Positions 1 to 8,479 of a DNA stretch of 64,000 nt are shown one piece after another. The notes beneath the pieces were generated by a model. It made no database searches and was not told the origin of the DNA. It was given only the letters and a program-made list of their open reading frames with translations. The translations under genes were made by a program, and so were the position numbers. This DNA is from CAZTHL01 sp964613585 (lineage in GTDB: Bacteria; Pseudomonadota; Alphaproteobacteria; DSM-16000; Inquilinaceae), in assembly GCA_964613585.1 (NCBI GenBank), contig CAZTHL010000001.1, positions 62,001-126,000 on the forward strand, in the 5' to 3' direction. Within the stretch, counting starts at the first letter, position 1. Each line of letters starts with the position of its first letter.

Positions 1-304
1 GCTGGCCGACGATGGCGACCACCGGGGTGTGGTCGAGCTTGGCGTCGTAGAGGCCGTTCAGCAGATGGACGGCACCGGGACCAGAGGTGGCGAGGCAGAC
101 GCCGACCTGCCCGGTGAACTTGGCATGGGCGCAGGCCATGAAGGCGCACACCTCCTCGTGCGGCGCCTGGATGAAGTCGAAGCGCTCCTCGGCCCGATTG
201 AGGGCGCCTAGAATGCCGTTTATCCCGTCCCCCGGGTAGCCGTAGATGCGGGTGATGCCCCACTGGCTCAGCCGCTCGAGCATGAAGTCGGAAACGTTCG
301 CCAT
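1..304 (-). CDS. TPP-dependent enzyme, pyruvate oxidase / acetolactate synthase-like (partial, 5' end only)
   Basis: About the first 101 residues are present, starting at ATG 304-302 on the minus strand; the gene runs off the left edge. The N-terminal TPP-binding pyrimidine domain is clear: GYPGDGINGILGAL near residues 22-35, then APHEEVCAFMACAHAKFTG with the conserved Glu that activates the cofactor, then a CLATSGPGAVHLLNGLYDA block. This is the arrangement of the PoxB / acetolactate synthase superfamily, cytosolic flavin- and thiamine-dependent enzymes that decarboxylate 2-oxo acids. The N-terminal third alone cannot separate a quinone-linked pyruvate oxidase from another family member. Confidence 0.85.
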   Translation of the reverse strand, partial: MANVSDFMLERLSQWGITRIYGYPGDGINGILGALNRAEERFDFIQAPHEEVCAFMACAHAKFTGQVGVCLATSGPGAVHLLNGLYDAKLDHTPVVAIVGQ

Positions 305-346
305 GGCTGCCGTCCTTGGATCCGGGGGGCGCGGGTGCTCGGCGCC

Positions 347-402
347 GGTCCGGGGCACGGCCGATCCGGGGCGCGGCCGGTCCGGGGAACGGTTCGGGGC
401 AC
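347..402. repeat. Short imperfect direct repeats, 16 bp then 12 bp units
   Basis: Two 16-bp units of the form GGTCCGGGGCACGGCC (347-362, 363-378) are followed by two shortened 12-bp units (379-390, 391-402), immediately upstream of the TPP-enzyme start. Probably simple slippage repeats in GC-rich upstream DNA; a promoter role is possible but unsupported. Confidence 0.5.
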
Positions 403-561
403 GTCGGCCTGCATCGCAACTTCGAGAGACAACACGGGCGGCATACGAACGGATCCCGAGGGGCATGCCCGCGGCTGGTGGTCCGCCGGAGTCAGGCCGC
501 AGACACGTGCGCTTGGTTCATTGCCGACGAGCCAAGGAAGTGACTCCTCGTCTCGGCTCAT

Positions 562-896
562 CCATGCCTGGGAATTGCCCTGGAAGATGAAGGAGTAGGC
601 GTCGTCCTCCTCGACCTTGGTTGATCAGGTTGGTCGGCACCCGATCCTCGACGCCGACCAGGTCCGAACAAGGCGATGAAGCCCGGCTGGGCCGCGCGGA
701 TCGTCTCGCCATCGACGGTCTCCTCCTCGGACGCCCGGGCTATGGCGGCGGCGACCACACCGTCGGCGAGCGGCACCGATTCCACCCCGGCGAACCCCTC
801 GAGCGCCGTCGGGTCGATCGATTCCATGCCGGACGGCTCGAAGATATCGATCCGGCCGAGCGCGCCGTTCGTCACGAAGAAGCGTTCGTTCGTCAT
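562..896 (-). pseudogene. Decayed choice-of-anchor I / ExeM-NucH-type extracellular nuclease remnant
   Basis: Three minus-strand pieces in different frames line up in order. The first (896 to about 663) begins MTNERFFVTNGALGRIDIF and includes VESVPLADGVVAAAIA and PGFIALFG, resembling LVIVP-like choice-of-anchor I domains. At 664 the frame changes and DLVGVEDRVPTNLIN follows. At about 619 it changes again to VEEDDAYSFIFQGNSQAW. The last two pieces match the VPTNLI...YSFVFQGNSQ signature of ExeM/NucH extracellular endonucleases, where it lies close to the DHIL active-site strand, which is missing here. A possible ribosome site (AGAGGA) precedes the first piece. I infer an internally deleted, frameshifted secreted nuclease gene. 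Family assignment is from remembered motifs, without a search. Confidence 0.5.
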
Positions 897-1793
897 CGTG
901 GGGGTCTTCCTCTGTCCGGGCCGGATCCTCCACGCCCGGTCAGCGTGCGTGTCTTCAAGGAGGGCACGTGCATGGGAGAGGGCACGTCCATGGGAGATTC
1001 GGCCATCCTGCCGAGCGCGCCCATGACCGTGGGCAGTGGACACGGCGGCAGCGCGGGTCGGCCTCTGGTATGGCGGACAGAGTCACGCCGGCGTCGATGA
1101 CGGCCACCGACTTCAAGAGTCGAGACGGTACGCGTGCCGGCCGGGCCGTCCCGGGCGCAGACACCCGATTGATGACAAGGCAAAGAACGAGTGACCGCTT
1201 TCGACGGCCGGACTTCTTGAGCTCCCTTGAAACGGCAACGGAAGACTTGCCGTTCCAGCCAAGCTGAAGAGAATCTTGGAAAGCATTATCAATTGACGAC
1301 GGCAAAAGGGGATGCAATGCTCAAGAATTATGGGTCGGCCGGGGGCGCATTCATGCAGTCGATTTGCGGGCCGCGGCGTGCGCTGAATGGCCGAGCCCGA
1401 CGACGCCGGGATGACCGCCCGAATGATGCCCCCGCTTATGGCGGCCGCGTCGACCCTTTTCGCGTGGAGGGCATCGTCACCGACCTCGGCGCGCCCCGGG
1501 GAACGGACGCTCCAGCGGGCACAGGCCGGCTTGGCCGCGCCGACATCGGGTCGTGGATCGGGGGACACCATACCGGTGAGCCGACCGCTGAGCCGGTGGT
1601 CTGTTCGGCTTGAAGCGTTTCCGGCTCATGAGGAATCGCCGGTCCGCTCCCCCGCCCGGCCACCGAACGACAGCATGCTTGGGGCGGCCGGGCAGGGGGG
1701 CGGGCTGGTGCGGGCCGACGGGGCGGCCTCGAACGGCTTGACAGGCCGGAGCCGCCGAAGCCTCCTGCCGACTCGGCGGAACCTCTCTGGGGC
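897..1793. other. Intergenic region without a convincing gene
   Basis: About 900 nt between the nuclease remnant and the histidine kinase. Open frames exist on both strands but have the arginine/proline-rich composition typical of GC-rich shadow frames and match nothing I recognise. A near-duplicate 'GGGCACGTNCATGGGAGA' pair lies at about 961-997. The only structured element is the composite repeat at 1610-1705. Confidence 0.6.
1610..1705. repeat. Composite palindromic intergenic repeat, copy 1
   Basis: Two modules are adjacent: AGCGTTTCC...GAATC at about 1613-1637, and a GC-rich hairpin module (about 1643-1705) whose arms are CCCCCGCCCGG and CCGGGCAGGGGGG around a GACAGCATGCT core. The same two modules recur at 45937-46037, and the first module alone recurs at 51379-51435. 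Similarity was judged by eye. A REP-like dispersed element is the simplest reading. Confidence 0.6.
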
Positions 1794-4106
1794 ATGTCGG
1801 AACCGGGCCCCGGGGAGCCCGCGGCGGAGGCCATCGTCCAGGCATCGCCCGAGGGAGCAGGCCCGTTGACCGCAGAGAACGAGCCAAGGCCCGCCGGGCC
1901 CGTCGCCGCCTCCGAGACCGGCGCTCCGGCCCTTGATGCCGCCGCCGATGCCTTGATGACCGTGATCAACGGCGGCAAGCAGCCGCTGAGCCGCACCGAG
2001 ACGGTGCTGCGCCTCGCTCTGGACAGCGGCGGCATGGGCGTCTGGCAGGTCGACATCCGCTCCGGCCGAATGGTGGTCGACGCCCGCTGCAAGGCCCTCA
2101 TGGGCATCGCCGCCCGTCCCGGCTACGAGGTTGCCGTGGATGAGCTCGACCGGCAGGTCCATCCGGCCGACCTGCCGGCCATCGAGGCGGCTCGCGCCCG
2201 CACCCGGGTCGGCGAGCGCTTCGCCGTCGAATTCCGGGTTATCCTCGCCGATGACCGTATCCGCTGGCTGGCCAGCGCCGGCGAGCTGCTGCGGCCCGAT
2301 GCGACGGGACGGCCGACCCTGGGCGTCGGGCTTCTGTACGACATCAGCGAGCAGGTCGAGGCGCGGGAGCGGGCGCGGCGCACTCAGGAGCGGCTCGAGC
2401 TCGTCCTCGACGCCGGCGGCGCCGTGGACACCTGGGACTGGGACGTGCCGAGCGACCTGGTCCGCCTGGGTCCCCGGTTCACGGCGCTCCTCGGCATTCC
2501 TGCCGACCACACCGGCCGCGACCTGCCCGACCAGGTCCGGGTCATCCATCCGCAGGACCGGCCGCGCGTCCTTGAGGAGATCGCCCGGGCCGTGCAGCGA
2601 TGTGGCGACTATCAGTCCGAGTACCGGCTCGTGGGCAGCGACGGCGCTGAACGCTGGGTGCTGGCGCGCGGACGCTGCGTGGCCGACGAGTGGGGCCGGA
2701 CGCGCCGCTTTCCCGGGGTCATCCTCGACATCACGGAACGTCGCCGGGCGGAGGAGGCGCAGGCGCGCGGCGAGACGCTGCTGCGCGCGGTGCTCGACAA
2801 CTCGCAAAGCCATGTCTTCGCCAAGGATCTCGAAGGCCGATATCTCGTGGCGAACAGGCATTTCGCCCAGGCCTTCGGCGTCCCTCCCGAGCAGATCCTC
2901 GGACGCACCGACCGCGAGCACCTGGGCGCCGCCGAAGCGCACAGCGCCAACGACCGTCGGGTCCTGGCGGAAGGCCGGGCGCTCACCTTCGAGGAGACGG
3001 CGGTCGCCGCCGACGGCGCACGGCGCACCGCCCTCTCGGTCAAGTTTCCCCTGCGCGAGCCGAACGGAGACATCTTCGGGGTCGGCAGCATCTCGACCGA
3101 CATCAGCGCGCGCAAGCTGGCCGAGGAGCAGCTTCGGGTCAGCGAGCGGCGGCTGCGGCTGGCGCTCGATGCCGCCGAGATGGGCGCCTGGGAGGTCGCC
3201 GAGGGCGCCGGGTTCGGCTTCATCGACGTCGGCATGGCCCGGATCTTCGGGTTGCCGGAGGGAACCGAGCGGATGGCCATCGATTGGTTCTTCCGCCGGG
3301 TGCATCCGGACGATCGCGACCTGGTGGCCGCGGAGGTGCGGCGCGCCTGGGAGACCACCGGCGAGTTCGCCGCCGAGTTCCGACTGCTGAACAATGGGGA
3401 CGAGCGCTGGATCATCGGGCGTGGCCGGGTCCACGACGGCGATGGTCACCGGCGCATGCTGGGGGTCAATTACGACGTGACCGCCGTCAAGAAGGCGGAG
3501 CTGCATCGCCAGCTGCTGATCGACGAGCTCAATCACCGGGTGAAGAACACGCTGGCCATCGTGCAGGGCATCGCGCAGCAGACCTTCAAGGGGGACACGG
3601 TCGCGGAGGCGGCGCGCGCCGCGTTCGAGGGCCGGCTCGGCGCGCTGGCCACCGCGCACAACCTACTGACCAGGGAGAACTGGGAGCGTGCGCTGCTGCC
3701 GGATCTGGCCACCGATGCCCTGCAGATCCGCGGGATGAACCGCCATCGGGTGAGGCTGGACGGCGCTGCCGTGGTGCTGCGGCCGAAGCCGGCGGTGACG
3801 CTGGCCATGGCGCTGCACGAGCTGTGCACCAACGCCGTCAAGCATGGAGCCTTGTCCAACGAGAACGGCATCGTATCCCTGGCCTGGGCCGTGAGCGACG
3901 GAGCCGAGCCTCGCCTGCGGCTCGTGTGGCGCGAGGCGGGAGGTCCGACCGTGGTGCCGCCGTCGCGCCGCGGCTTCGGCTCCCGCCTTATCGAGCAGGC
4001 CCTGGCGTGCGATCTGGAGGCGAGCGTGCATCTCGATTTCCGGCCGGAGGGCCTGGTGTGCACCATCGACGCGCCGCTGCCGCCGGCCGTTGGCGAGGAT
4101 CCATGA
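1794..4106 (+). CDS. Multi-PAS sensor histidine kinase, HWE family
   Basis: 770 residues, no membrane segment, so a cytoplasmic sensor. Four tandem PAS-like modules can be followed: about 60-175, 185-310, 315-430 and 435-560, each ending in a typical LYDISEQ / ILDITERRR / STDISARK / NYDVTAVKK exit motif. The kinase core begins with ELNHRVKNTLAIVQGIAQQ, placing the phospho-acceptor at His581, followed by LHELCTNAVKHGALS (N box) and GFGSRLIEQALA (G box). The ENWERALLPDL stretch and the overall spacing fit the HWE/HisKA_2 class common in alphaproteobacteria, often light or stress sensors. No flavin-binding Cys motif was identified, so the signal is unknown. Its stop overlaps the start of the response regulator (ATGA), so the pair is translationally coupled. 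Confidence 0.93.
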   Translation: MSEPGPGEPAAEAIVQASPEGAGPLTAENEPRPAGPVAASETGAPALDAAADALMTVINGGKQPLSRTETVLRLALDSGGMGVWQVDIRSGRMVVDARCKALMGIAARPGYEVAVDELDRQVHPADLPAIEAARARTRVGERFAVEFRVILADDRIRWLASAGELLRPDATGRPTLGVGLLYDISEQVEARERARRTQERLELVLDAGGAVDTWDWDVPSDLVRLGPRFTALLGIPADHTGRDLPDQVRVIHPQDRPRVLEEIARAVQRCGDYQSEYRLVGSDGAERWVLARGRCVADEWGRTRRFPGVILDITERRRAEEAQARGETLLRAVLDNSQSHVFAKDLEGRYLVANRHFAQAFGVPPEQILGRTDREHLGAAEAHSANDRRVLAEGRALTFEETAVAADGARRTALSVKFPLREPNGDIFGVGSISTDISARKLAEEQLRVSERRLRLALDAAEMGAWEVAEGAGFGFIDVGMARIFGLPEGTERMAIDWFFRRVHPDDRDLVAAEVRRAWETTGEFAAEFRLLNNGDERWIIGRGRVHDGDGHRRMLGVNYDVTAVKKAELHRQLLIDELNHRVKNTLAIVQGIAQQTFKGDTVAEAARAAFEGRLGALATAHNLLTRENWERALLPDLATDALQIRGMNRHRVRLDGAAVVLRPKPAVTLAMALHELCTNAVKHGALSNENGIVSLAWAVSDGAEPRLRLVWREAGGPTVVPPSRRGFGSRLIEQALACDLEASVHLDFRPEGLVCTIDAPLPPAVGEDP

Positions 4107-4477
4107 ACGGCTGCTTGGCCGGCAAGAGGATCCTGCTGCTCGAGGACGAGTTCCTCGTAGCGGCCATGGCCGAGGACATGCTGGTCGACCTCGGCGCGAC
4201 GGTGGTCGGTCCGGCCAGCCGCCTGGCCGATGGGCTGGCCTACGCGCGGACCGCCGCGCTCGACGCGGCCGTGCTCGATGTCAATCTGAACGGTGAGATG
4301 AGCGTGCCGGTGGCGTACGTCCTCGCCGACCGCCGTGTCCCACTGGTGTACGCCAGCGGTTACGGGCGCACGGGCGCGCGCCTTGGACCGCCGGGCCCGG
4401 TGATCGACAAGCCCTTCACCCGCGAGACCCTGTGCGGTGCCCTGAGGCAGGCCCTTGCCGGCGCCGGCGCCGGGTGA
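4103..4477 (+). CDS. Single-domain response regulator paired with the HWE kinase
   Basis: 124 residues forming a stand-alone receiver domain. The acidic pocket is in LLLEDEF (Asp15), the phospho-acceptor is Asp59 in VLDVNLNG, and the conserved Lys is in VIDKPFT near residue 104. There is no output domain, so it would act by protein-protein interaction or as a phosphate sink, as small partners of HWE kinases commonly do. The start codon ATG at 4103 overlaps the kinase stop by four bases, which fixes the start and indicates one mRNA. Confidence 0.9.
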   Translation: MNGCLAGKRILLLEDEFLVAAMAEDMLVDLGATVVGPASRLADGLAYARTAALDAAVLDVNLNGEMSVPVAYVLADRRVPLVYASGYGRTGARLGPPGPVIDKPFTRETLCGALRQALAGAGAG

Positions 4478-4527
4478 TCGACCGGCCGGTCCGGGGACGG
4501 CCGCCATCCGGCAGCCCGCCGTTCGCG

Positions 4528-5394
4528 CTACTCGAAGGTGACGCTGAGCTCGGGATCGCCGGGCAGCCCGGCATAGGTCGCGGTCGCCGTCAACCCCGGC
4601 TCCGGCTCAAGCAGCGGGCCGATCGATCCGACGCTGACGAGGTCGCCGGGCGCGAGCGTGACGCCGTTCTCGACCAGCCACAGCACCGCGTTGAGCGGAT
4701 GGCCCAAGACCGTCGAGCCCGATGCGCTCGCCAGCTGCTCGCTGTCCTGGTTTGTCACCGTGACCGTCATCTCCTCGAGCGCGTCGAAGAAGGCCCGGCT
4801 CTGCTCGACCGGGATCGCCTCGCCCAGGACGCCGTGGCGAGCGCCGGCATTGATCGACGCGAGCACCGGGCCCGAGAGGTCGGCCGGCGAGGCCATGACC
4901 AGATCCGGCAACTCGATGAACGGGTGCACCGCCGAGAGCCGCCCCAGTATGCCCTCGGGCGTGGTCGCCTCGTTGATGCGCTCGTTGGCCACCACGACAA
5001 TCAGGTCGGCCTCGTAACGGGGCAGAGCCCCGAAGTCGGCCGGAACCGTGGCGTCCTCCTCCAGCATCATGTCGGCGAGAAGCACGCCGGGGATCGGCTG
5101 TTCGACCCCGAAGCGGGCTTGCGCGGCCGCGCCGGTCAACGCGGCCTTGTAGCCGATCGGGGCACCCCAGTGGGGGATCAGCAGATCCAGGAGCTTGTCC
5201 CGCGCGCACAGACCGTCGGCGATGCTCTCGAGCTCGAGCGGCTCGGCCGGCTCGCCCTGCAAGATGCTGGTCGCCAGCGCGGCCACCGCGTCGTCGCCCG
5301 GGCAGTCCGCCCGCGCCGCCGTCATGGACAGCAGCAGCATCGCCGACGCCGCGATGGCCACACCCTTGCCGTGACCAAGTGTCCGACCGGCCAT
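4528..5394 (-). CDS. Exported hydratase-fold protein (2-keto-4-pentenoate hydratase / MhpD-like)
   Basis: 288 residues. The N-terminus has a basic stretch, a hydrophobic core AIAASAMLLLSM and an ARA-DC cleavage site, so Sec export and signal peptidase I cleavage are likely. The body resembles the fumarylacetoacetate hydrolase / 2-keto-4-pentenoate hydratase family: IGYKAALTGAAAQARFG, PGVLLADMML, RYEADLIVVV, HPFIELPD, INAGARHGVLG and LGHPLNAVLWL in the usual order. Family enzymes are usually cytosolic and bind a divalent metal to hydrate dienoates in aromatic degradation. A periplasmic version with no catabolic neighbours is unusual, and its substrate is unknown. It is convergent with the response regulator. 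Confidence 0.75.
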   Translation of the reverse strand: MAGRTLGHGKGVAIAASAMLLLSMTAARADCPGDDAVAALATSILQGEPAEPLELESIADGLCARDKLLDLLIPHWGAPIGYKAALTGAAAQARFGVEQPIPGVLLADMMLEEDATVPADFGALPRYEADLIVVVANERINEATTPEGILGRLSAVHPFIELPDLVMASPADLSGPVLASINAGARHGVLGEAIPVEQSRAFFDALEEMTVTVTNQDSEQLASASGSTVLGHPLNAVLWLVENGVTLAPGDLVSVGSIGPLLEPEPGLTATATYAGLPGDPELSVTFE

Positions 5395-5764
5395 GTCCCT
5401 ACTCCGTCCTTATCGATGCGCCGCCACAGGCTGAGGAGGGTCGACGCGACAGCGCGATGATCAATAAGGCGCCGCTGAGAAAATGTCAGCCTGCTTCCTC
5501 GAATGCCGACCGGAAGTCTGGCATCAGAACTCACGGCGCCTCGGACGGTTTCCTCGGTCGATTCGGGCGCCGCCGCATGGTGTCCGGCCCGGCCTGTCGG
5601 CGACCATGCCCGGCGCATGACCAAGTCGGCACCCGTTGGCTTTGCGGGGGAACCGGGGCCCGGCTTTGCAGTTGCTCCGGCGAGCGGTCGGGCACCGCTC
5701 GCGGATCGGCATCAGCGGTCCGGCGCGGTTCGGCATGCCCGCTGTCACCGGGCGCAAGACGCCG
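5395..5764. other. Divergent intergenic region between hydratase-like gene and antiporter
   Basis: 370 nt separate two divergently oriented genes and must hold promoters for both. I found no confident promoter hexamers and no conserved small frame. The antiporter reading frame extends upstream to 5636, but that extension is Arg-rich and looks untranslated. Confidence 0.5.
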
Positions 5765-7006
5765 ATGGACCTGTTCTACATCCTGCTGATCCTGCTGCTC
5801 ATCAGCCGGACCTTCGGTGCCGTCGCCCATCAGCTGGGCCAGCCGGGCCTGGTCGGCGAGCTGATCGCCGGGATCGCCATCGGCCTGGTGCTGCACGGCA
5901 CGGGCCTCGACCTGCTCGAGGGCGGCGCGCTGGTCGACAACCCGGTGTTCATCGCGCTCACCGATCTGGGCATCTTCTTCCTGATGCTCATGGCCGGGCT
6001 CGAGCTGCGACCGGAAGAGCTGCGCGAGGCCTCGGTCTCCGCCTTCGTCATTGCCGTCGCCGGCATGATCGTGCCGCTGGCGGCCGGCTTCGGTCTCGGC
6101 TGGTGGCTCCTGCCCGCCTCGGACGTCCGCTTCGCCCAGGCGCCGTTCCTCGGCACGGCGCTGGCCGTCACGGCGGTTCCCGTGGCCGCCCGCGTGCTGC
6201 TCGATCTCGGCCGCCTCGACAGCCCGGTCGGCCGGGCGATCATCTCGGCCGCCGTGGTCGACGACGTGCTGAGCCTGATCCTGCTCTCCGTCCTGACCGG
6301 GCTGCTTCAAACGGGGGCCCTGCTTGATCCGGCCGGCCTCGGGTTGCTGGCCGGCAAGACGGCGCTGTTCTTCCTGGTGGCGTGGCTGATCGGTCGCTAC
6401 CTGATCCCGCCGGTCGGCCGAGCGATCGGCCGCGTCGGCGTCGAGGAAGTGGAGATCAGCACCGTCCTGGTCATTGGCTTCGCCTATGCCTGGCTGGCGG
6501 AGCTGGTCGGCCTGCACTTCATCGTCGGTGCCTTCCTGGCCGGGCTCTACGTCCGACGGCGGACCATCGGCCCCAGCACCTATGACGAGGTCAAGAAGCG
6601 GATCACGGGGTTGACCTATGGCTTCCTGGCGCCGCTGTTCTTTGTCTCCATCGGCCTGCACGTGGCGCCGGCGGCCCTGGTCGAGGTCCCGCTCTTCGCG
6701 CTCGCGCTGACGGTGCTGGCCTTCCTTGCCAAGCTCATCGGCGCCGGCGTGCCGGCCGGGCTCGCCGGCTATGGCCGTGCCGACGCGCTGGCGATCGGCA
6801 TCGGCATGAGCGGACGCGGCGCGGTCGAGCTCATCATCGCCGACATCGCGCTCCGCGCCGGACTGTTCTCCGAGCCGGAGCCGGTGCCGCCGATCGTGGC
6901 CAACCTGTTCTCGGCGGTGGTGATCATGGCCATTGTCACGACCATCGCCACCCCGCTCCTGCTGCGGCCGATCTTCTCGCGCGGCGGCGAGCCCGACCGG
7001 ACATGA
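5765..7006 (+). CDS. Kef-type cation:proton antiporter (CPA2 family)
   Basis: 413 residues from the ATG at 5765; an upstream in-frame ATG at 5735 is possible. The chain is almost entirely transmembrane, with about 12 hydrophobic segments, starting MDLFYILLILLLIS. Family landmarks include GQPGLVGELIAGIAIGLVL, DLGIFFLMLMAGLEL, TALAVTAVPVAARVL, the ion-binding SAAVVDDVLSLILLS with paired Asp residues, GLHFIVGAFLAGLYV, and GMSGRGAVELIIADIAL. It exchanges Na+ or K+ for protons across the inner membrane. It has no C-terminal RCK/TrkA-N domain, so it is a short KefB/NapA-like member. Its gene ends convergently with pth. Confidence 0.9.
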   Translation: MDLFYILLILLLISRTFGAVAHQLGQPGLVGELIAGIAIGLVLHGTGLDLLEGGALVDNPVFIALTDLGIFFLMLMAGLELRPEELREASVSAFVIAVAGMIVPLAAGFGLGWWLLPASDVRFAQAPFLGTALAVTAVPVAARVLLDLGRLDSPVGRAIISAAVVDDVLSLILLSVLTGLLQTGALLDPAGLGLLAGKTALFFLVAWLIGRYLIPPVGRAIGRVGVEEVEISTVLVIGFAYAWLAELVGLHFIVGAFLAGLYVRRRTIGPSTYDEVKKRITGLTYGFLAPLFFVSIGLHVAPAALVEVPLFALALTVLAFLAKLIGAGVPAGLAGYGRADALAIGIGMSGRGAVELIIADIALRAGLFSEPEPVPPIVANLFSAVVIMAIVTTIATPLLLRPIFSRGGEPDRT

Positions 7007-7030
7007 GGACGGCCCGGCGGTTCCGGCGCC

Positions 7031-7612
7031 TCAGGCCTCGTCCTCGCGGCGAAGCGTCAACGCCACCCTGGTCATGAACTTGTCAGGCGCCTCCTGGGCG
7101 AGCAGCGGCGCCGCCTCCGCGACCGCCTCCAGCAACGGATCGAGCCACGCCTCGTCGACCGCGGCGAAGTCGTGCAGCACGTAGCCGGTCACCCGATCCT
7201 TGTGGCCCGGGTGACCGATGCCGAGCCGCACCCGCCAATACTCCGGACCGATATGGGCATCGAGCGAGCGCAGCCCGTTGTGGCCGCCGGCGCCGCCGCC
7301 GCGCTTGACCCGCACCCTGCCCGGCGGCAGATCCAGCTCGTCGTGGAAGACGGTGACGTCCCCGGGCGTCAGCTTGAAGAAGCGCAGCGCCTGTCCGACC
7401 GAGCGGCCGCTGTCGTTCATGAAGGTGGCGGGCTTCAGTGCCAACACCTTCTCCGAGCCGAGCCGGCCCTCGGCGACCTGGCCCTCGAACTTGGCGCGGA
7501 ACGGCGCGAAGCGGTGCCGCGCGGCGATGTCGTCCAAGGCCATGAAGCCGATGTTGTGCCGCTGATAGGCGTGCCGCGCGCCCGGATTGCCGAGCCCGAC
7601 GAAGAGACGCAT
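7031..7612 (-). CDS. pth: Peptidyl-tRNA hydrolase
   Basis: 193 residues, normal family length. It cleaves the ester bond of peptidyl-tRNAs dropped from ribosomes, recycling tRNA in the cytosol. Diagnostic blocks: GLGNPG at the N-terminus, catalytic His in YQRHNIGF (residue 19), FMNDSGRSVGQAL, the Asp-containing VFHDELDLPPG, and GGGAGGHNGL. It lies just downstream of rplY on the same strand (40-nt gap), the widespread rplY-pth arrangement, so the two are probably co-transcribed from prs/rplY. Confidence 0.97.
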   Translation of the reverse strand: MRLFVGLGNPGARHAYQRHNIGFMALDDIAARHRFAPFRAKFEGQVAEGRLGSEKVLALKPATFMNDSGRSVGQALRFFKLTPGDVTVFHDELDLPPGRVRVKRGGGAGGHNGLRSLDAHIGPEYWRVRLGIGHPGHKDRVTGYVLHDFAAVDEAWLDPLLEAVAEAAPLLAQEAPDKFMTRVALTLRREDEA

Positions 7613-7652
7613 GAGGCCGGCTTTCGGTCGATGAGCACGACTGCCGCCTGCT

Positions 7653-8252
7653 CTAGGCGGCCTCCTCGCCCGCCGTGGTGGCGCCGCCGCTCGGCGCGGC
7701 GATGGTGGCGACGGTGAAGTCGCGATCGATGATCGCCGGGCGCACGCCTACCGGCAGGGCGATGGCGCTGATGTGGATGCTCTCGCCCGCCCTGGTGCCG
7801 GTCAGGTCGACGGTAATGTGGTCGGGAATGGCATCGGCCCGGCAGACCAGCTCCACTTCATGGCGCACAATGTTGAGAATGCCGCCGATCTTGATGCCCG
7901 GGCTGTGCTCCTCGTTGATGAACTGCACGGGCACCGAGATGGTTATGGTCGTGGCGTCGCTGACCCGCAGAAAGTCGATGTGCAATGGCTCGTCGCTGAC
8001 CGGGTCAAGATGCACGTCGCGCACCAGCGCACGGTGGCTCGCGCCGCCAACCGCGATGTCGTAGAGGTGTGTCGCGTAGCCGGGATCCTTGAGCACCCGG
8101 CGCAACTCCAGGACGTCGAAGGTCAGGCCGACCGGCGGCTCCTTGCCACCGTAGAGGATGCCGGGGAGGCGGCCGGCCCGGCGCGCCGCCCGGGCAGCCC
8201 CCGTGCCGGCCCGGTCGCGCGGCTGAGCTTCCAGGGTGACGGTCTGGACCAT
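7653..8252 (-). CDS. rplY: Large-subunit ribosomal protein bL25 (CTC form)
   Basis: 199 residues from the ATG at 8252, preceded by GAGGAGAG. The frame continues upstream, but that extension lacks family character. The N-terminal RNA-binding L25 domain (RAARRAGRLPGILYGG, then HLYDIAV) is followed by the C-terminal TL5/CTC beta domain (IDFLRVSDATTITISVPVQF, then IDVDLTGTRAGE-like DLTGTRAGESIHIS). It binds 5S rRNA in the 50S subunit; the long form is linked to general stress in other bacteria. It shares a strand and likely an operon with prs upstream and pth downstream. Confidence 0.95.
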   Translation of the reverse strand: MVQTVTLEAQPRDRAGTGAARAARRAGRLPGILYGGKEPPVGLTFDVLELRRVLKDPGYATHLYDIAVGGASHRALVRDVHLDPVSDEPLHIDFLRVSDATTITISVPVQFINEEHSPGIKIGGILNIVRHEVELVCRADAIPDHITVDLTGTRAGESIHISAIALPVGVRPAIIDRDFTVATIAAPSGGATTAGEEAA

Positions 8253-8479
8253 TTGTGTCTCTCCTCGGATGTTGGCAGGAACAGGGGCAGCGCCCTCGCT
8301 ACATAGCGGCTGGCCGGTCGGGTGTGAAGCGTTGGCCTGACCCTTGACGGCAGACGGCCTCGGGCCCCTCGAGCGCCAGAACGTATCCGGCGCAAGGGGC
8401 ATCGGCGGCCCGCTCGGGCCGGTCGACAGGGCCATCGACCGGCGCCTGAAACGTCCTGTCTCGAGGCCGGATCCCTCCG

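Noticed and set aside
893..1317. Small minus-strand proteins upstream of the nuclease relic
   Set aside because: No ribosome sites, low-complexity Arg/Pro composition and no family resemblance.
1626..3659. A 677-residue minus-strand open frame opposite the histidine kinase
   Set aside because: Shadow frame of the four-PAS kinase; no motif of its own and skewed composition.
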